From Lentinula raphanica (lineage: Eukaryota; Basidiomycota; Agaricomycetes; Agaricales; Omphalotaceae), in the NCBI GenBank assembly GCA_027919835.1, contig JANVFP010000044.1, positions 124,001-188,000 of the forward strand: 64,000 bases of DNA. Reading direction: 5' to 3'. A program made the position numbers and the translations under genes. The notes below the pieces were generated by a model. That model ran no database searches. It was not told the origin of the DNA and saw only the letters and a program-made list of their open reading frames with translations. Numbering within the stretch: position 1 is the first letter of the stretch; each line of letters starts with the position of its first letter. Of this stretch, positions 57,591 to 64,000 are shown piece by piece.

Positions 57591-58819
57591 AGCATCATCG
57601 GGATTGGGACTAGGTTCGAGTGAACTCTTGTCGTACAACTCCCATCCTCGAGTGGTGATGGTATTATAGTTCTGGCTCCCACCTTCCCCACCTTTTCATC
57701 TATCGTCGTCGACCACATCAGCCTTCCGTTGACGCTGACAAACTCCAGATCATGTTCTCTATTTCTGCAATCGCGCAGATGCTTTCTAGATGCGTAGACA
57801 ACTTAGCTCAAGGCTTAGGCCATCTCCGCTCTCTCGTGTTCGGCCACAAACGCATAAGAACCCGCCCACGTTACACTCCAGACTCCAGTCAAATGTTCTC
57901 GCAGCGTTCCCAAACCCATTCGCGTTCGCGAAGTTCATCTAAAGTCACGACAGGCCATCCAAATCCCTTAGCCCCAAGCCCAACCTTGACCACCTACTCA
58001 TCCACTTTACTCCCAACATCTGCACTGAGTGTACAGAAGGCCAGGACCAAGAAGGAGAAGACCAGGATCATTTTCGTCGTTTATCTCTATCCACATTGTA
58101 TGGCGCGCTCGATGTTATGCAGTCCCTTCGTCGTCGGGACTTAGTTTCAGCCTGTATTTGAGTAGAGGTCGTCTCCTCATTCTAGTGAAACTTGATGGGA
58201 GGTCGCATGATTCCCGAGCTCATCGGATTGGAAGAATTCTCGCTCATAGCTCTAACCTTCCCAACACTCTCATCGTCGTCGTCAACTACAGCGTCCATCC
58301 GTCCGCGTCAACGTTGAGGACCTCTCCTAGTCTTCCCTTTCCTCCTCCGGATAACCTTTGGATCGTCAATGACTATGTTCGAGACTGTCCTTGTCCACCG
58401 CTCTACCCCATCCTGCATATCGCCACTCCTCCTCACCACCACCATCACTACCATCCACGCCGTCGTTGTCCTAGTGGACCGGGCACATACTCAACCAAAA
58501 ACTCGAAGAACTTCCCGACCCGGATAGAAGGGCAAGTCGGATTGACATCGTCTTACGAGTAGGAGATGAAACCTATGTTTTCCATCTCATATGCAGGTCT
58601 GCGGTCTGCCGCGATCACGTATCGACGTTGAGTGTACCAAGCAGAACCCGTTGATGCTGGGACGTTGAGGCGTTGAGGCGTTGAGGCCGGGGTTTTGGAA
58701 CTTTCACCCGTCGTGTCAAATTGTCAACTCCTCCTACTCCTTCCCCTCCTCGTTCGCCTATTGTTATCCTCCCTATCTCCCCACATCCTCTCTCTTGACT
58801 CCTCTACCATCTCCTTGTG

Positions 58820-59280
58820 GGATCACGACACTCCTAGAGGCTCGCCATTGTCACCTCCTTCCATAACCGACCTTGCAGGACATCTTCAAGAGTCTCAGCC
58901 CATCCAGTTGGAAAGTGCAGCGCGGTTCGGGAGCAGCGTGTGGGTATGAGTATGGGAAGGGTGAGGGTGAGGGTGAGGAGGGGGTGGATATGTGCAGGGA
59001 AAACATGTTCGGTACGAGTCCGTGTTTTGGTTTGGTCTTGGTTGGAGTTTTACCAACGTTTAAACCAGATAGCCATCGATTCTTGGAACCTTCGTGTTCT
59101 GCGTCTTTCGTATTCAACTGGGTCACGCTCAGGCCCTTCAAGCGTATTCCTGTGCTATCCAGAACGAAAGCTCGAAGAATCGGATCCAAAGTCAAAGTCA
59201 GATTTTGTTCGACTGGCAATCTGTAGCCAATACCTCAGAGAACGACCCGAGTCCCACTTTTGATGGACTTTCAATGGTGT
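58820..59280 (-). repeat. Dispersed repeat R1, copy 5 (inverted, near full length)
   Basis: On the minus strand the order is GTGGGACTCGGGTCG, TGGCTACAGATTGCCAGTCG, CTTCGAGCTTTCGTTCTGG, GAAGGGCCTGAGCGTGACCC, ACGGACTCGTACCGAACATG, TTTTCCCTGCACATATCCAC, which is colinear with copy 3. Confidence 0.7.
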
Positions 59281-59929
59281 ACCTATACAACTATCACTCC
59301 CTTGCTTCCTCGTCTCCTCTCGTACTCCCACTCGGTTGGACAACGGACGTTAGTGTTGATAGTTTATAGACGATATGTGCTTCAGGCGGCGCACATACAA
59401 GCAGAAACCCACACAAAATCCTAAATTCTTCCACAACCCGGCGCTGACGTAGACGAAAGCACAGATGTTTTGAACAGATGTCGAATATCAGTTGGCTTCT
59501 GTACGACAGACAGATACCTCTCCATTTTGGCCGCCGATCGCCTCTAGACACGTCGACGAAGCTGAACCTCCATCGTCAGTATTGACCCTCGTGACGCTCC
59601 AAAACAAAACTCAATCTAACAGTCCTTCTCAAGCACTACTTCCTCAGTATACCCAGGCTATGACCATGGCCAGGTTGCTTATTTCATTCCGGTTGTCCAC
59701 CTCGTCTTCGAATGTTTCTCAATCTATTCACATTCAAACAAAGTCTCGACAAATCGTCCTCAAGGGCCTTCTTCGTCGTGTAGAGCACAGCACAACACCT
59801 CCTTCCCTCCTCCCTCTGCCTCCTCTTCATTATTTGCGCCCATAGCCTCCACCTTTCCATCCATAACTCTCCCGTCGTCCTCCTAAACCTCCCCATTCGC
59901 CTCCCCCTTCTCTTCTTCTCGTTATCCTC

Positions 59930-60420
59930 TCTTCCTTCTTCTTGGATATTGACGCTTTGCATCATCTTCTTCTGCGACAACGGACTCTATTGGAGATTTC
60001 TCAGCATCCAAGGCTTCCCAGAAAGTGCTGCATCGTTCAGGAGGACTGGATGGGAGCATCGTCTGGATATGTGTAGGAAGGGGGAGATTTCGTAACATGT
60101 GCATGGAAATCATGTTTAGGTACGAGTCCGGGTATTGGTTTGGTGAGGAATTTGCTAACATTTGATCTAGATAGCGGTCACCGGTCAACTCTTTCTCTCT
60201 CCTGCATTTCGGACCCTTCACATTCTGCATCCTTCGTCTTTGTTATACAAGTTGCGCTCAGGCAATTGTATCCTGATTCCTCGGCATTCATCGTCTTTTA
60301 AGAACAAAAACTCGAAGAATCCCATTGACACTCGAAGGCGAAATTTCGTTTGACTCGCAATCTGTAGCAAGTTCCCCAGAGAACGACGCGAATCCCACCT
60401 CGGATGGTCTTTCAACGTAC
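59930..60420 (-). repeat. Dispersed repeat R1, copy 6 (inverted, diverged)
   Basis: Its complement has GTGGGATTCGCGTCGTTCTC, CTACAGATTGCGAGTCAAAC, CGGACTCGTACCTAAACATG and CACTTTCTGGGAAGCCTTGG, matching copies 3 and 5 in order. Confidence 0.65.
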
Positions 60421-63400
60421 TTTTGCAGCGTTCACTCACTTCCCTCCCTTGTCTTCCCTTGACCTCTCACCCCGTCTACAATGTATTATCATCCATGACG
60501 GATGGACAACGGACGACAGTGGTAGACGACACATCTAGTTCAGGCGGCATACATACAGGCAGAAAAGAATCGTTCTCAGAAGGAACATCATCCGTCGTAT
60601 CAGTCGTCCCACATAGCTTCGTCATGCTTGCCACCGGAAGCTGGAGGAGCTCCCTTCTACCATGGTCGTCTTACAGTCACTCTGATAAGAGTGTCGTTTG
60701 GTCATTTTATGATGGCTTGTCAGTATCGCAATGACTTGATCCACCCAGTCTTGGTCTGCTGAAGTGCAAACAGTATTGCCATTTTCTTTCCACCATCTTC
60801 CGTCATCTTCTCATCAAGATACCGTCCTCGCATACGAAAGTCTTCTTGATATCAGATTTCACGCGCACGGGCCCCAGACGACGCCGACTGTGTTATTGTA
60901 TCGGTTCGTCATCAAGCCTCAAGAGCTGTTCACAAGCTGTATAGATCTCGAAGATGAACGTTCTCGTCTTCATCCAGACAAATTTGCTCCGTTCTCATCC
61001 AAGCCGAACAGTCGAGAGAACCTTTCGGACAAAGAATTAACATTGTTGGAGACACCGATATTCAAAAGACGGCAGGTGACTGGTGAGAGATTCCGAAGTT
61101 CTGATACATATCAATCAATGACGATAGTGTGTGTGCGGCTAAATGGGTAGACCCTGTCGCAACAGATGGGTCCAACCGTCCACTGCGCAGATACACAGAT
61201 CATCAATTGTTATAGGGCTGAAGTGCTAATTCCTGAAATGTAGATGAGCATATGCGTCCAATCTATCTGCTCGCCTGCATAAGATGGGATGGGCTTGAGA
61301 AAACACTGAGCATAGAAAATCAAGGATACACCCAATACCTTCAACACTAATAAGATGCCTGCCACGGAAGGGCGAGACTAGGCAAGATTGAGAATTCGGA
61401 GAAAGTGAGACAGCGGTGATTGACAGAATGCAGGTGGTAGTCTGTAGAGCACCAAATGAATTGTGGTGAGTAAGGTTTACCACCTGTTAGCACTGATGTT
61501 CCAGTCGAATGGTTCTCAGGTCATTCATTTTGTTCAATTCAATATTCTGAATCTGTCATAATTTTGCCTAATTTTGCTCAGATGGCATGAGCGCCAATGG
61601 AAAAACTTGACAGAAATTGTGAGGGCTAATAGATGCGGTAGTCTTCAACATGCTTAAGTAATGAGATTGTGCCAGTCTAGTTGTACATAGTAGTTCTTGA
61701 CTTACATAATATGATTATATTTTGAACTGTTACTTGCACCATGGCGTGAATGCCAACCTCGGGTCCCTCTGCGACGCTCTACTCGGCAGGGCATCCATAC
61801 TACTGCTCCCCTAGGAAGGGTGACATCCTCTCTCGACTAGAGTCACAGGTCCCCCTTCGACGGGTAACTCGACCCTCTTCTAGGGATACAAGAATTCTCT
61901 TACCGCGCTCGAGTCAACTCTCGCGCTTCCCTCTTCTCCTCTCGGCCTCGACCTCGTTCGACCACCGTCTACCAGCACTTGTAGTCGGAGTTCCGGAATT
62001 ACACCAACGCTTCACAATGGTGGGGGTACCGCGGAACTCCCTACCGCTGGTCAAGACCTTGACAGCCGATAGGATTGTAGTGTTAGACGTGGATGGTGCT
62101 TTGAAGCACATCCTATAAGTCTATGATATGACAATTTTACGATGCTTCGCGCTCATTTATATGGTCTATCATTCCACTACTCAATACAACTTCCTCATGT
62201 TCAAAGTTATTCGTCGAAAGGAAATCCTGGTGCTTTCAAGCACAGGCCGTTTAACGTTAGCTCTGCTTTCACCTTCTGCATTCAACGCACGACGACTTCT
62301 CCAAACTCGAACATGATACAGTCCAGGATGCTATAGAGCGGCTCTCAGACCTTTCTCAAGGATTCGACATGCTCATTACCAAGTCAATTGATTCAAGAAG
62401 TTTCTGAACAAATGAAGGAGATGACTTGGACAAGGCAAGATGAAAATGGCTCAGTCGAAGGTTGCATGAGAAGTAGCGTATTCCTGACTATGGAGATAGA
62501 GGTTCTCGGAAGCAGGCTCTGATGATGAGAAATCCTCAGTCTCCTCCGATTCATCGAATTCGACAATGATGCTCGACGACCTCCATCGGATTCGAATACA
62601 TTCAGTCTGCTGCCACGTTCCTGTTTATTCGATCTGACGACTTTTCTCTCCCACCGACACCTTCCCTTGCAAAGGCGTTGCTTTCAACATTCATGTGTAT
62701 CGACGTCATCAAGTCTGCCTCTCACACTCCGGTTGTTTCCACACCCTACCCTACCCTACCGCATTACCCTCAACCTTTCGATCCTCCATTCGAAACACTC
62801 CCTCAGCCAACCTTATGGATCAAAGTCATCTTCAGGAAAGGTAGAAGTCGGTGACATGGGTTTAATGATGAAGATTGGCAAGACGGGAGAATGATAGATT
62901 TGCGGGCTTGGGCTGGAATTGGTTGTGCTCGAGACGAGAGGAGTTTCAACGTTGAGAGAACCGTTTTACGCCAGGGAAACTCTTGCTGTTCAGTTCGTCG
63001 TTGAGGAGGAATTCCCGGTGCTTTGAAGCACAGGTAGTCTGTTTCCGGACTTAAACCTCCTGCAATATCATGCTCGACGACCTTCATTGAATATGAACTC
63101 AGCTAGCGGCGAAGACGCGGAGGACTACGCTTTTGTTGCTCGATACCCCTTGTTTCGATTCAACCTCCATTCCACTTTCCCCGAAGTCGCTGGTTTCTTT
63201 CTCGCACTCAGTCCTCGCCTATTACTGTCAGCATAGACTTAACAGATTGGCTCGTTCTTGGTCAACGAGATGTGATGTGGATTCACAGAGATGTTCGGAC
63301 AAATCCATGTGGCGCTTCTTCCCTCCCATCCGTTAGCCAGCGATCACGACTCTCCATCCACTCTTAGAGGGAAGTTCATCTTCTTCTGATTCTTGGAGGA

Positions 63401-63638
63401 AGATATCTGAGCATGGATAGTCTCAGAACCTGATCCAAGGATGGTGAAGTGTAGGAGATGATCAGGCTGTGGGTCGGTTCAAGTTGATTTTGGGGTCAAG
63501 AACTCAGACACGGAACTCACTCTCCCTGCTCTCACTGTCACAACCCTCGCTCTCATGAACCCATGGTTCCCAGATGTCGTCTTATCCGTCGGCTCGCGTT
63601 TTCTTCATGCTTCCAGCAATTCTCGGTGAATCGTGATT

Positions 63639-64000
63639 TGCCATTGAACCCGAGAAACTCCTCTTCAGCCCTCCTCGTGCACGTTCTGATGATGATCCTG
63701 ACTTCTCTGCGCCGCCTTTCCCTTCATCCACATTGCTGACATCGCCAGCTTCCCTTCGATCTCTCTTCAACACTTCGTCAAGCTTGTTTCGACAAGGATT
63801 CGGACTTTCCGACGCCATCTTCTCCTTCGTCACACTATCTGCTCTCCCTCCTCTCGTGTCGTCGACACAGTTTCCCATGGCGGCTGGCGTCCCTCATCCT
63901 ATCCATCACCATTGTCGATTTGTCGATCCTACACCGAAGCCCTTCAGCCAACGACTGTCCAGCCTGTTGAATAACCAAGCTCGGTGGCTGCCCCTCCATT
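63639..64000 (+). CDS. Possible exon of a gene running off the window
   Basis: A frame stays open for 120 codons up to the last base after a TGA at 63636-63638 (PEKLLFSPPRARSDDDPDF near the start, PKPFSQRLSSLLNNQARW near the end). Composition is Ser/Pro/Leu-rich, plausible for a disordered fungal protein. No ATG occurs until about 63878, so the 5' exon would have to lie upstream. The opposite strand is also open over 63582-63878. I do not recognise it. Confidence 0.25.

Larger units (their letters stand above)
57591..63638. other. 6-kb gene-free stretch with R1 repeats
   Basis: No gene with consistent exons is seen. Two inverted R1 copies lie at 58820-59280 and 59930-60420. Other parts share words with 52.7-54.4 kb (for example CTTCCTCAGTATACCCAGGC at 59639 against CTTGCTCAGTATACCCAGGC near 54160). 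A short palindrome recurs at 62096, 62230 and 63018. Many frames are open by composition only. Confidence 0.5.

Noticed and set aside
63582..63878. 98-codon minus-strand frame near the window end
   Set aside because: Basic, Ser/Arg/Gly-rich and opposite a longer frame that stays open to the window edge; neither strand is secure, and I kept only the longer one at low confidence.

Overview
This window is from a filamentous basidiomycete, almost certainly an agaricomycete (mushroom-forming fungus). The evidence is the gene structure (many short exons, GT-AG introns of about 35-75 bp) and the gene content: a Plavaka-class DNA transposase, a TET/JBP-type dioxygenase of the expanded basidiomycete kind, and proteins with the basidiomycete domains DUF6532 and DUF6535. 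All assignments come from reading translations and splice sites by eye and recalling families; no search was run.

Layout. Positions 1-16.8 kb are a nested transposon neighbourhood. A Plavaka transposase gene on the minus strand (6-3348) is split by a 266-bp MITE. It faces away, across a 1.5-kb CpG-rich repetitive spacer, from two tightly spaced plus-strand genes: a TET/JBP-like 2-oxoglutarate/Fe(II) dioxygenase with its catalytic residues intact (4890-8632) and, 101 bp further on, a DUF6532 gene (8734-16267). The DUF6532 gene has been cut in two by a very young LTR retrotransposon (9657-15230; 1681-bp LTRs that look identical; TSD AGTAT). That element encodes only a gag-like protein interrupted by a small intron. 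Transposase, DNA-base oxidase and DUF6532 protein side by side are the best candidate here for an uncharacterised mobile cassette.

Positions 17-36 kb hold sparse or decaying single genes: an alpha/beta-hydrolase-fold protein whose nucleophile serine is replaced by aspartate, a disabled DUF6535 paralogue, arrays of short repeats, a P450 (CYP63-like) pseudogene, a UbiA-type prenyltransferase gene with a GC-AG intron, and an intact DUF6535 gene. Positions 38.2-44.5 kb contain the one clear housekeeping gene, a Yta7/Abo1/ATAD2-type chromatin AAA+ ATPase of about 1998 residues with a low-complexity N-terminus. Positions 45-52.5 kb are a tandem duplication of about 3.5 kb units, each carrying a further intact DUF6535 gene on the minus strand. 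All four DUF6535 copies in the window lie on the minus strand.

Positions 52.5-64 kb are almost gene-free. The outstanding object is a 3.16-kb foldback element (54428-57590) whose two halves are long inverted copies of each other. Around it lie inverted-orientation copies of repeats that also occur at 24-28 kb. The last few hundred bases may hold an exon of a gene that continues off the window.
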